Origin: Tautonia sp040717455
GTDB lineage: Bacteria; Planctomycetota; Planctomycetia; Isosphaerales; Isosphaeraceae
DNA: 64,000 nt
NCBI RefSeq assembly: GCF_040717455.1
Contig: NZ_JBFEFH010000001.1
Location: forward strand, 62,001 to 126,000
Direction of reading: 5' to 3'
In this document: positions 52,973 through 61,007 of the stretch, in pieces
Layout of the letters: the number at the start of each line of letters is the position of its first letter
Numbering within the stretch: position 1 is the stretch's first letter
Program-made: the position numbers and the translations under genes
Notes under the pieces: model-generated
The model's database searches: none
Told to the model about the DNA's origin: nothing
The model's input: the letters and a program-made list of their open reading frames with translations, nothing else

Positions 52973-54403
52973 TCAGCCGATCAGGTCGAGCACCGGTTTG
53001 CCGAGGCCGTCCTGGGTGACGTAGAACGGGCGTTCCTCGGTCAGGATGCCGTATCGGGGAGAGATGCCGAGCAGGTGGCAGATGGTGGCGTGGAGGTCGG
53101 TCACGGTGACGGGAGGGGTGATCGAGGTGTACGGCTTCTCGTCGGAGGTCTCGCCGTGCACATACCCCTGCTTGGCGCCGCCGCCGAAGAGCAGGACCGA
53201 CCCGGCGCCGGTGAAGTGCCGGTGGTGGCCGAAGTGGGCCAGTTCATTGATAATGTTCGGCTGATCGACCTGATTCGGCACGAGCTTGTCGGCCTTCCCC
53301 TCCACCAGGACCGATCGGCTGAACTCGCTGGCCAGGACGATGAGGGTCCCGTCGAGCAACCCGCGTGCTTCCAGGTCGAGCACGAGCTGGGCGATGGGGG
53401 CGTCGATCTGCTGCTTCATCTCGGCGGCCCGGGTGTGGCCGTTGTCGTGCGTGTCCCAGTTGAGGAAGGGGATATACTCGCTGGTGACCTCGACGTAACG
53501 GGCCCCGACCTCGACCAGTCGGCGGGCGAGCAGGCATCCCAGCCCGAAGCGGCCGGTATTATAAGTGTCATACGAGGCTGGGTCTTCGGTCGAGAGGTCG
53601 AACGCCCGTGAGGCCTCGGAATTGAGCAGGCGGTCGGCGTTCTCGAGCGATCGCAGGAGCGACTCCTTCTGCTCGTCGGAGCCGAAGGAGTTGACCGGGC
53701 TGGCGGCCAGCAGCTTCTGATACGCGGCGTATCGGTTGCGGAAGCGTTCCTCGGTCATCCCTGCGGGCGGGCGGACGCTGGCGACCGCGTCGGTCGGGTT
53801 GGGGACGCGGAAGGGGCCGAACTCGGTGCCGAGCACGCCTCCCGTCTGGAAGGCCTTCAGCTCCTCGGCCTCGCCGTTGCCCTCGTAACGCTGGCCGATG
53901 TCGATGTACGCCGGGACGGCCGGGTTCTGCGGGCCGAGGGCATGGGCGATCCAGGCCCCGAGGTGGGGCGCCGCCACGCTGACCGGGGGCTCGTAGCCGG
54001 TGTGCCAGTGGAACTGGTGCCTGGAGTGCAGGATCGCGCCCAGGTCTGCCGCGATGTGCGTCCGGATCAAGGTGCCGCGATCCATGACCCGGCCGATCCG
54101 CTCCAGGCCGGCGCTGAGGGAGAGGCCGTCGACGACCGTCGGCACGCTGGGGAAGGTGCTCTCGACGTCGTCGGCCTTCATGCCGGGGCGGAAGGGCGTG
54201 TGGCGCTTCGGGTCGAACGTCTCGGCATGGGCCATGCCGCCGCCCATCCAGAGCACGATGACCGCGTCGGCCTTCGCCTGGCGGCGGGCCGTCTCCAGTT
54301 CCTCCTGGCCGAGCAGCGATCCGGGGCGCTGGGCGGCCAGGGAGGCGAGGGTTGCGGCACTGGCCGTTTTCAGGAAGTCGCGTCGGGAACGGTCGGCTGC
54401 CAT
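52973..54403 (-). CDS. DUF1501 secreted protein
   Basis: A 476-residue protein with a Tat signal (RRDFLKTASAATLASLAA). Blocks WMGGGMAHAETFDPK, DTHDNGHTRAAEMKQQ and VLASEFSRS are typical of DUF1501, a sulfatase/phosphatase-like alkaline phosphatase fold. Metal-ligand-type Asp/His residues appear at DTHDNGH and FGHHRHFTG. It lies 49 bases downstream of the DUF1553 protein gene on the same strand, the standard planctomycete pairing, probably for a periplasmic step in carbohydrate or sulfated polymer use. The exact reaction of this pair is not known. Confidence 0.88.
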   Translation of the reverse strand: MAADRSRRDFLKTASAATLASLAAQRPGSLLGQEELETARRQAKADAVIVLWMGGGMAHAETFDPKRHTPFRPGMKADDVESTFPSVPTVVDGLSLSAGLERIGRVMDRGTLIRTHIAADLGAILHSRHQFHWHTGYEPPVSVAAPHLGAWIAHALGPQNPAVPAYIDIGQRYEGNGEAEELKAFQTGGVLGTEFGPFRVPNPTDAVASVRPPAGMTEERFRNRYAAYQKLLAASPVNSFGSDEQKESLLRSLENADRLLNSEASRAFDLSTEDPASYDTYNTGRFGLGCLLARRLVEVGARYVEVTSEYIPFLNWDTHDNGHTRAAEMKQQIDAPIAQLVLDLEARGLLDGTLIVLASEFSRSVLVEGKADKLVPNQVDQPNIINELAHFGHHRHFTGAGSVLLFGGGAKQGYVHGETSDEKPYTSITPPVTVTDLHATICHLLGISPRYGILTEERPFYVTQDGLGKPVLDLIG

Positions 54404-54452
54404 GATCGAATACCCCAGCGTCTGGATTCCAAAAGGGGGGGAGGCGTCGGGA

Positions 54453-57002
54453 TCAGGGGATCAGTTGGAATTCCGGCAACATCAGGATGGCCCAGAGCAG
54501 GTCTTCCACCCCTTCGGGCGAGGGAGTCGGCCCGAGGAGCTGCCGGGCGATCCCCTCCTCCTCGGCCGTCGGCGTCCGACCGAACGATCGGCGGAACAGA
54601 TCCAGGACGATGGCGTCCGGGTCGCCTTCGAGGCGGTCGAAGACGGCCTGTGCGCCTTCGGCGAGTCGGTTCGCGAGGGTCTCCCCATTGGTCATTTCGA
54701 GGGCCTGGATCGTCGAGGCGAGCGAGTCGCGACGCGTCACGACCTGCTCGCGGTTGGGACGGCCGAGGGCGGTCAGGAGTGGGTCATTGAAGGTCAGGAC
54801 GGCCCGAATGGGTTCGTTTCGTTCGGGAGTCGTCTCCAGGAGCGTGGCCGAGAGGTCGATCCCCGGGTAGGTCCGAGGCGCCAGGGGAAGGACGACGGCA
54901 TGCTTCCAGGAGGAGTCGTCGAAACCGGGCCGGGTCCAGTCGCCGTCGTCGGAAGGCGACCAGAGCCAGGATTCGTCCGAGCCGAAGGACCAGGCCATCT
55001 CCGAGCCGTTGAGGCCGCCGACCCAGGCGAGGAAGGCCGCCGGGTTGGGACCGGTCGCCTTGCGGACGCCTCGGCCGCGCCCGGGGTCGGGCCAGTTGGT
55101 GGCCTCGGCGGCGATCACGTTCTCTCCCCGGCGGAGGAGATGGCCGATGTCGGCGGCGACCGGACGGCTCCAGTCGTCTCCCCGGGCGACGCGCTGCCCA
55201 TTGACGTAGAGGACCAGCTCGTTGTCGCAGGTGCCGGCGATCAGGGCACGCTCGGGAAGCTCATCGAGCCGGATGACTTTCCGGAGGAAGATCGTGCCGC
55301 CGGGGTCGTTCAGGTGCCGGTCGTGATGCCAGATCCAGCTCGCCGTGACGGGTGGGGCGACCGGTTCTGCGACGGCCTCCGCCCCCTCGGCCCGGGCGAT
55401 CGCGGCGCGGACGGCCTGGAGCTGTCCCCCCTGGCCGCGGCCATCGACCTTGAGCATCTCGCCGGAGGCCTCCGGCCACTCGCCGGTGACGGTCGAGAAG
55501 GCGTCGAGGAATTCCTCGGCGGTCATCCGCTTGACCGACGGGCCCTGGAACGTCGAGGGTCCTCCGGCCTCCGGCTCGCCCGAGCGTTCGGCGGCGGCGA
55601 GTTGGTAGGCCCGGGAGCTGGCGATGACGGCCATCGTATGCTTCAGGTCGTGGCCGTGTCGGACGAAGTCCGAGGCCAGCCAGTCGAGGAGATCCTGGCT
55701 CCAGGGTTCCTGGTCGAGGTCGTCGAGCGGTTCGACAAGTCCCCGGCCCATCAGGTGGGCCCAGAGGCGATTGACGACCGTCCGGGCGAAGCGGCCGTTC
55801 TCGGGCATGATCAGCAAGTCGGCCAGCCGCTCCATCCGGTCGCTTCGGGGGGCGTTCGGGTCGATCGTCCCCAGTTCCGGGTAGATGAAGCCCGGCCCGG
55901 CGATCTGGCCGATCGGCCGGTCGCAGCGGTGGATCTCCAGCGACTCCTCGGCGAAGACGGCGGCCAGGGCATAGGCTTCTTCGAGTTTCCAGTGGTTGAC
56001 GAAGCTGTCGTGACAGCTCGCGCACTTGAGATTCGTGCCCAGGAAGACCTGAGAGACGTTCTGGGCCGCCTGCACCGGGGGGGCCTGGCTCGCATTGACC
56101 ACCCCTCGCCAGATGATCCCCTTGGTGAACCCTTCGGAGCCCGGGACCGGGCTGACGAGCTGGTGGGCGAACTGGTCGTAGGGGAGGTTCTCGTAGAGGG
56201 CCCGGTAGAGCCATTCGGTGATGGTCGATCGCCCGTCGTCGATGAAGCCGGTCCCGCGGTATTCGTTGCGGAGGACGTCGTTCCAGAAGGTCAGCCAGTG
56301 GTCGGCGTAGGCGCGACGATCGTCGAGCAGCCGCTCGACCAGCCGCTCCCGCTTGTCGGGGAGCGTGTCCTGCTCGAAGGCGTCCAGGGCTTCCGGGTCG
56401 GGAAGGAGGCCTACCAGGTCGAGCGACACCCGTCGCATGAAGGTCCGGTCGGGGACCGGCGTCCAGTCGATCGACGATCCCCGTTCGGCCAGGTGCTGGG
56501 CGATGAAGCGGTCGATGGGGTGGTCCGACGCGACCGCCTCGGAGGCAGGGGGGACTTCGGGCGATCGCGGGGCGAGCGAGGCGCGCCGGAAGCCGAAATC
56601 GACCCCCTCGGGCCAGGGAAGGCCATGCTCGATCCAGTCGCGGAGCAGGGTGACTTCCTCGGCCGAGAGGGGTTCGTCGTTGGCGGGCATCCGGTCGAGC
56701 TCGTCCTCGGAGGTGACCCGAAAAATCAGCTCGCTGTTCTCCGGGTCGCCCGGGATGGCGGCCGGGCCGCCCTCGCCTCCCCGGAGGATCGCCTCGCGAT
56801 TCTCCATGGAGAAGCCGCCCCGGTACTTGCCCTGCCCGTGGCACTTGAGGCACTTCTGCTCGATGATCGGGCGAATGGTGGCCGAGAATCGGCCGTCCGC
56901 GGGGTGTGCGTGGCCCTCCTGGGCATGAACGGGGCGGGCGTCGGGAAGCCCCAGGGCGAGGCTCACGAGCAGGCAATGGCCAATGCGGAGAGAGTGCTTC
57001 AC
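54453..57002 (-). CDS. PSCyt1/DUF1549/DUF1553 haem protein with a jelly-roll insert
   Basis: An 849-residue secreted planctomycete protein. A signal peptide is followed by a PSCyt1 cytochrome domain with CLKCH near residue 51. The DUF1549 part contains HPIDRFIAQHLAERG, PDRTFMRRVSLDLVGLLP and KCASCHDSFVNHW, and DUF1553 begins at about residue 400 (FARTVVNRLWAHLMGRGL). Between roughly 555 and 725 a beta-sandwich like galactose-binding or rhamnosidase N-terminal domains is inserted (VLYVNGQRVARGDDWS, NVIAAEATNW, WTRPGFDDSSW). It is paired with the DUF1501 gene downstream. A periplasmic polysaccharide-linked role is inferred. Confidence 0.88.
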   Translation of the reverse strand: MKHSLRIGHCLLVSLALGLPDARPVHAQEGHAHPADGRFSATIRPIIEQKCLKCHGQGKYRGGFSMENREAILRGGEGGPAAIPGDPENSELIFRVTSEDELDRMPANDEPLSAEEVTLLRDWIEHGLPWPEGVDFGFRRASLAPRSPEVPPASEAVASDHPIDRFIAQHLAERGSSIDWTPVPDRTFMRRVSLDLVGLLPDPEALDAFEQDTLPDKRERLVERLLDDRRAYADHWLTFWNDVLRNEYRGTGFIDDGRSTITEWLYRALYENLPYDQFAHQLVSPVPGSEGFTKGIIWRGVVNASQAPPVQAAQNVSQVFLGTNLKCASCHDSFVNHWKLEEAYALAAVFAEESLEIHRCDRPIGQIAGPGFIYPELGTIDPNAPRSDRMERLADLLIMPENGRFARTVVNRLWAHLMGRGLVEPLDDLDQEPWSQDLLDWLASDFVRHGHDLKHTMAVIASSRAYQLAAAERSGEPEAGGPSTFQGPSVKRMTAEEFLDAFSTVTGEWPEASGEMLKVDGRGQGGQLQAVRAAIARAEGAEAVAEPVAPPVTASWIWHHDRHLNDPGGTIFLRKVIRLDELPERALIAGTCDNELVLYVNGQRVARGDDWSRPVAADIGHLLRRGENVIAAEATNWPDPGRGRGVRKATGPNPAAFLAWVGGLNGSEMAWSFGSDESWLWSPSDDGDWTRPGFDDSSWKHAVVLPLAPRTYPGIDLSATLLETTPERNEPIRAVLTFNDPLLTALGRPNREQVVTRRDSLASTIQALEMTNGETLANRLAEGAQAVFDRLEGDPDAIVLDLFRRSFGRTPTAEEEGIARQLLGPTPSPEGVEDLLWAILMLPEFQLIP

Positions 57003-57228
57003 CGTCGTACCTCAAGTCTCAGTACGCAGCCCGCGGGCGAGGGGTCCGGGGAGTGGATTCGAGACGCCTCGGCAAGGTCCGTATGACCAGGACATTGTAC
57101 CGAATCGGGGGCGTCTCGTCCGGATGAACGTCGGCCGGAGTGGCGGGGCGATGGGTGACTTCCTCGAATCATCCAGGAGCTTGCCGGGCGAAGAGGCGGG
57201 AGGCCAGTAGGTCATCCCGGCCGGATGT

Positions 57229-57681
57229 TCACTCGAGGTCGAAGTCGAAGGTGTTGCCGCCCCGCTCCACCGTGCGGGTGAGCCCGGACGTGGTGGGGCT
57301 CTGATACTTCGGGGGCAGCTTCGAGGTCAGCTCCAGGGGTTCTCCGGGCAGTGCGGTGTTCATGGCGTTGGGGTCGATGTCGGAGACGACGATCTGATAT
57401 TCCCCGAGCTCGGCGCCGTCGGACGGTTCTCGGGTCTGGAGCTCATAACTCCCCCCCGGGCCGATGGTGCCGTTGGCATTCGGGCGGGCCGGATCGGTCG
57501 AGATGAATGAGATCGTCCCCGATTCCAGGGGCTGCCCCTGATAGGTGACCGTGCCGGAAACCCGTGCCATTTCCGGGCCGCTGCTCCCGCATCCCGAGAG
57601 CAGGGGCATCAGGAGGGCGAGGAAGGACGCAAGAGTGGCAACATGCCGTCGCAGTCGCTGTCCGAACATGAACGCGCGCAC
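57229..57681 (-). CDS. Carboxypeptidase-regulatory-like lipoprotein
   Basis: A 150-residue lipoprotein. A GTG start at 57681 is chosen because GGGAGG lies nine bases upstream; no ribosome binding site precedes the ATG at 57669. The signal ends in a LMPLLSGC lipobox. The mature part opens ARVSGTVTYQGQPLESGTISF and closes GGNTFDFDLE, matching the beta-sandwich lipoprotein at 12424-12894. It lies about 160 bases after the DUF1559 gene on the same strand, so the two probably form a unit. No enzymatic features. Confidence 0.78.
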   Translation of the reverse strand: MRAFMFGQRLRRHVATLASFLALLMPLLSGCGSSGPEMARVSGTVTYQGQPLESGTISFISTDPARPNANGTIGPGGSYELQTREPSDGAELGEYQIVVSDIDPNAMNTALPGEPLELTSKLPPKYQSPTTSGLTRTVERGGNTFDFDLE

Positions 57682-57690
57682 GAGCAAACA

Positions 57691-57696
57691 CCTCCC
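57691..57696 (-). promoter_or_regulatory. Ribosome binding site deciding a GTG start
   Basis: The minus strand reads GGGAGG nine bases before GTG 57681 and too far from the ATG at 57669, so it supports the GTG as the true start of the lipoprotein. Confidence 0.55.
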
Positions 57697-57840
57697 AGAA
57701 GAGTGACGAAACCACCCCGGCCCCGACAGGCACGGGACCAGGGCGGGCCTTGCCAGATGACGCGAGGCAGGACAGGCCCGGAGGCATGCTGCCCTGCGCC
57801 CGCTTGATTGTGGCCTCACACGCAAAGACGACGCTCAAGA

Positions 57841-58896
57841 TCAGTAGGCATCGGCCGAGATGATTTCTCCCTGCCGGCGGGTGCTCAAGGCCTGGTAGAT
57901 ATTGAAATTGATCGTGTCCTTGATGAACTTCACCGAGCCGTCGGCCATGGCGAAGTTCGCGCCGCCGGGGTGGTAGCTCCGGAAGCTGATCTGCCGGGTC
58001 CAGTTGTCGACTTGCGGCCAGGCGCCGTTGGCGCCGACCTGGCGGTAGTTGAGCGGCACGGCGGTCGAGCCGACCGACTGGTTGGCGTGGACCCAGGAAT
58101 TCCATCGGGTGACGCGGCGGATCTGCTCGCCGGCGAGGAAGGTGTTCGAGGTGCCGTCGCGGACGCTTTCGATCCCGACATTCGACCCCCAGGCCCAGAA
58201 GATGCCGCTGCCGGCGGTGCCCCCGTTCTGCTGCTGCTGGTCGGAGAGGCGGTTGTGGCCCAGCTGGGGCAGTCGGCACAGGCGGCCGGTGTCGGAGCAG
58301 AGGATGAGCTGGCCGTTCCGGGAGTCACCCAGGCTGCCCGAGCAGGCCAGGCAGTTGTCCCCCATGTTGCCGACGTAGGAGGTCCCCGCGGCCGGGGAGT
58401 TCCAGATCTCGTCGGCGTTGGTCGTGTCGATGTTCTCGCTGTCGTCGCTGGGGCAGATCAAGGAGTTGATCACGGTGGTCCGGACCGTGGAGTTCTGCTG
58501 GCCCAGGTAGATCGGATTCCAGCGCCAGCCGCCGCCGAGGTTCTCGCCCCACATGATGCTGAAATTGACGGCGTTGTAGATCGATTGCTGTTCCATTTGT
58601 GGGAGCAGCAACACGAGCCAGCTCGAGTTGTTCCAGGCGAGGCCGGTCGAAGGGCCGAAGACCGGGTGCAAGTACATGCCGGTTGGGAACTTGCCAACCT
58701 GGTCATGATAGTTGTGCGCCGCCAGGGCGAGCTGCTTCAGGTTGTTGGTGCACTGGGCCCGGCGGGCCGCTTCTCGGGCGGATTGGACCGCCGGCAAGAG
58801 CAGGGCGATCAGGACGCCGATGATGGCGATGACGACCAGGAGTTCGATGAGGGTGAAGCCGCCCGAACTCGAACGCTTGCGAAACCCACTGACCAT
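57841..58896 (-). CDS. DUF1559 pseudopilin-like protein
   Basis: A 351-residue DUF1559 protein, the second in the window. A short basic leader (MVSGFRKRSSSGG) precedes the prepilin-type G-FTLIELLVVIAIIGVLIALL helix, then AREAARRAQC, NNLKQLALAAHNYHD and the terminal ADGSVKFIKDTIN block. GGAAGG lies just before ATG 58896. Compared with the copy at 9995-11047 the middle part differs strongly, as is usual when only the ends are conserved. Likely exported and processed by a prepilin peptidase. The lipoprotein gene follows it. Confidence 0.9.
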   Translation of the reverse strand: MVSGFRKRSSSGGFTLIELLVVIAIIGVLIALLLPAVQSAREAARRAQCTNNLKQLALAAHNYHDQVGKFPTGMYLHPVFGPSTGLAWNNSSWLVLLLPQMEQQSIYNAVNFSIMWGENLGGGWRWNPIYLGQQNSTVRTTVINSLICPSDDSENIDTTNADEIWNSPAAGTSYVGNMGDNCLACSGSLGDSRNGQLILCSDTGRLCRLPQLGHNRLSDQQQQNGGTAGSGIFWAWGSNVGIESVRDGTSNTFLAGEQIRRVTRWNSWVHANQSVGSTAVPLNYRQVGANGAWPQVDNWTRQISFRSYHPGGANFAMADGSVKFIKDTINFNIYQALSTRRQGEIISADAY

Positions 58897-59416
58897 GGTC
58901 GGTTCCCTTCCTCTGCTGTGGGAAGGCCCCCAGGAGGATTGATCAGACGGGTGGGTCGACCGACATCCCGTCGGATCAGGACGCAATTCGTCGAAGCGAT
59001 GTCGCGTTCCCACGATCACCGAACGAACAACGAACCCCCCTAGGCCTCTCACAAGATACGAGAGATAGGATATGTGTTTGAAGTGCCTGAATTTCGACCC
59101 AATGGAAATTAAACAACAAGCCGAGGCGGAACGCAAGGCGCGTGAGCGTGTTTTCGGTTGCCCGGTCGGCGCGTCGCGTGGCAAGCGTTTCCGGCACGAT
59201 GCGACGGTGTTTCGTCATCCCCGGTCGGTGGCGGATCCCCGTCGGGCGGTCGATGGGTTGGCGGGGGGATTCGACCCGGATCGGCGGCGGGTCGAGGATG
59301 GAGAAATGGGCCGAAACTCGTTAGACTCGAACGGACCTTGAACGTCATTTTCCTGCGCTCGCGCCCCCCCGGCGTGCAGTGGCTGCGTCGTGCGAAGAGA
59401 CGAGGAATCGAGACCG
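58897..59416. other. Intergenic region between DUF1559 and ribose pyranase genes
   Basis: 520 bases between divergent genes. A clearly AT-richer stretch at about 59040-59125 may be the DUF1559 promoter or its 5' untranslated region, but I cannot fix a hexamer pair. The rest is ordinary high-GC sequence with no convincing gene. Confidence 0.4.
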
Positions 59417-59815
59417 ATGAAGAAGCGCGGCATCCTCAATCCGGCGATCTGCTCGTTACTGGCCGAGCTGGGCCATCTGGACGAGCTGCTCATCGTCGAC
59501 GCCGGATACCCGCTGCCGCCGGATGGGCATGTCATCGACCTGACGCTGACCCCCGGCATCCCCCGGTTCCTCGACGTCCTCAAGGCGATCGCCGATGAGC
59601 TGGTGATCGAGGCCGTGACCGTGCCGTCGGAGATCCACGACTACAGCCCCGAGATGTATCAGCAGATCCTGAACGTCCTGGGAAGCGACATCGACGTCGA
59701 TGAGGAGCCGCACCACGAGTTCAAGGAGAAAGGGCTCGAGGCCAAGGGGATCATCCGGACCGGAGAATTCACCCCCTACGCCAGCACGCGGGTCCTCTGC
59801 GGCAGCCCCTTCTGA
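59417..59815 (+). CDS. rbsD: D-ribose pyranase / RbsD-FucU family protein
   Basis: A 132-residue protein of the RbsD/FucU mutarotase family, which interconverts pyranose and furanose (or anomeric) forms of ribose or fucose. Catalytic H20 (LGHLDELLIVDAG) with D28 and the FLDVLKAIADEL region are conserved, as are the terminal TPYASTRVLCGSPF sugar-contact residues. AGGAA lies about ten bases before the ATG. The length is normal (RbsD is 139). No ribose transporter or kinase is adjacent, so the exact sugar is open. Confidence 0.88.
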   Translation: MKKRGILNPAICSLLAELGHLDELLIVDAGYPLPPDGHVIDLTLTPGIPRFLDVLKAIADELVIEAVTVPSEIHDYSPEMYQQILNVLGSDIDVDEEPHHEFKEKGLEAKGIIRTGEFTPYASTRVLCGSPF

Positions 59816-60256
59816 CGGTCGGATCGAGGCATGGCCGTCCCCGGAATCGACCAGCCTCTCGGGCCGTTGTTCGGCGTGCTGTCGAACTCTTTGCCGAGCG
59901 ATTTGAGACGCGAGGGGGCTGATCGGGTCGGTCATTCCGACGGACGAGGCCTTTTTGCAACGCGGGTCGAATCGACTGTCGCAGCGATCAACGGATTTCG
60001 GTGTCTCCTGTATGGGTCGGTTGCTGCTAGCGCCCTGACCCATACCCCGATCGGAGCGGCTGTTGCTAGCACCCCGCTCCATTTGATCGATCGATTCGCA
60101 CACGACACACCCCCGGTCCGATCGGGACGACCGGCCGGGGTGTGCCCGTGTGTGTGCCTGCCTGATGAACCTTCAGGGGCGCAAGGTCCTTCTACGTCGA
60201 CCCGTCAGACTGCGAAGAACGCCGGATGTCGATCCCGGGCGGATCGACTCTCGTGT
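59816..60256. other. Structured convergent intergenic region
   Basis: 441 bases between two convergent stops and no gene. It holds an inverted repeat, gtatgggtc (60010-60018) against gacccatac (60037-60045), and a larger imperfect one (60099-60155) of CA/TG-rich arms: cacacgacacaccccc against ggggtgtgcccgtgtgtg. Neither is followed by a T-run. A ttgctagc motif occurs twice at 60021-60066. Confidence 0.45.
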
Positions 60257-60928
60257 TTAGAGTGATTTCAACAACACGCGGCGGAACTCGATCCGGTAGC
60301 CCTCCGCCTCGAGACCGACATGGCCGTTGCGAACCTCGCAGGCATCCCACTCCGAGGTGACGGCCCCGTTGACCCAGAGGGCGATCCGGGGGCCGTCGAA
60401 GCTGATTTCGTAGACATTCCACTCGCCGGCGGGTTTGACCCGCTGTTCGGTCATGTCGTCTCGGGTCGAGACGCGTTGCACCTGACCATCCACGAGCGTT
60501 TGCGCGAACAGATAGCCGCCGGACGCGCCGCCGGTCTGGGCCTGGTGCCAGAGGCTACCGTCCTCGGAATTGCGGACGTAGACGCCGGAGTTGTAGCGGT
60601 CTGGCCCTTCCGTGACGGGGACGAAACGCCACTCCACGTGGAAGACGCCGTCGGTGGTCGGCCGGTCCCATCGGAGCCACTCGTGCCCCCTGTCTCCGGT
60701 GCAGACGAGCATGCCGGTGTCCGGGTCGAGCACCCACTGGGTCTCGGGGTCGAGGTCCCCCTCGGGAGGGATGGGCAGGCGGGTCCAGCCCTTCAACTCG
60801 GGTCCGGCCTCGGCGAGCAAATCAGTCCAGCCCTCCGGATCGTCCTCCAGCGCGCTCGGGGTTTCCTGAGGCAGCGACGAGAGGAGGGCCAGGATCGAGC
60901 CGAGGGTCAACGGGACGAGAATGGTCAT
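60257..60928 (-). CDS. Secreted DUF1080 (3-keto-disaccharide hydrolase-like) protein
   Basis: A 223-residue protein with a short signal (LVPLTLGSILALLSSLPQ). The DUF1080 beta-jelly roll shows GWTRLPI, LRWDRPTTDGVFHVEWRF, YNSGVYVRNS, EWNVYEISFDG and LEAEGYRIEFRRVLL in order. Related proteins hydrolyse 3-keto-glycosides. Its family roles are varied, so only the fold is firm. It stands 80 bases downstream of the UvrA gene on the same strand. Confidence 0.82.
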   Translation of the reverse strand: MTILVPLTLGSILALLSSLPQETPSALEDDPEGWTDLLAEAGPELKGWTRLPIPPEGDLDPETQWVLDPDTGMLVCTGDRGHEWLRWDRPTTDGVFHVEWRFVPVTEGPDRYNSGVYVRNSEDGSLWHQAQTGGASGGYLFAQTLVDGQVQRVSTRDDMTEQRVKPAGEWNVYEISFDGPRIALWVNGAVTSEWDACEVRNGHVGLEAEGYRIEFRRVLLKSL

Positions 60929-61007
60929 CGAGCGGTCCCCGGGAGGTCAAAGGGAGGGATGGGTTGACGCCAGGAGGGCCCCGGTCGCGACTCGGCGGTC
61001 GAGCCGG

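Noticed and set aside
60010..60045. Riboswitch or small RNA
   Set aside because: Only simple inverted repeats are seen; no known riboswitch core was recognised and it lies between convergent stops.
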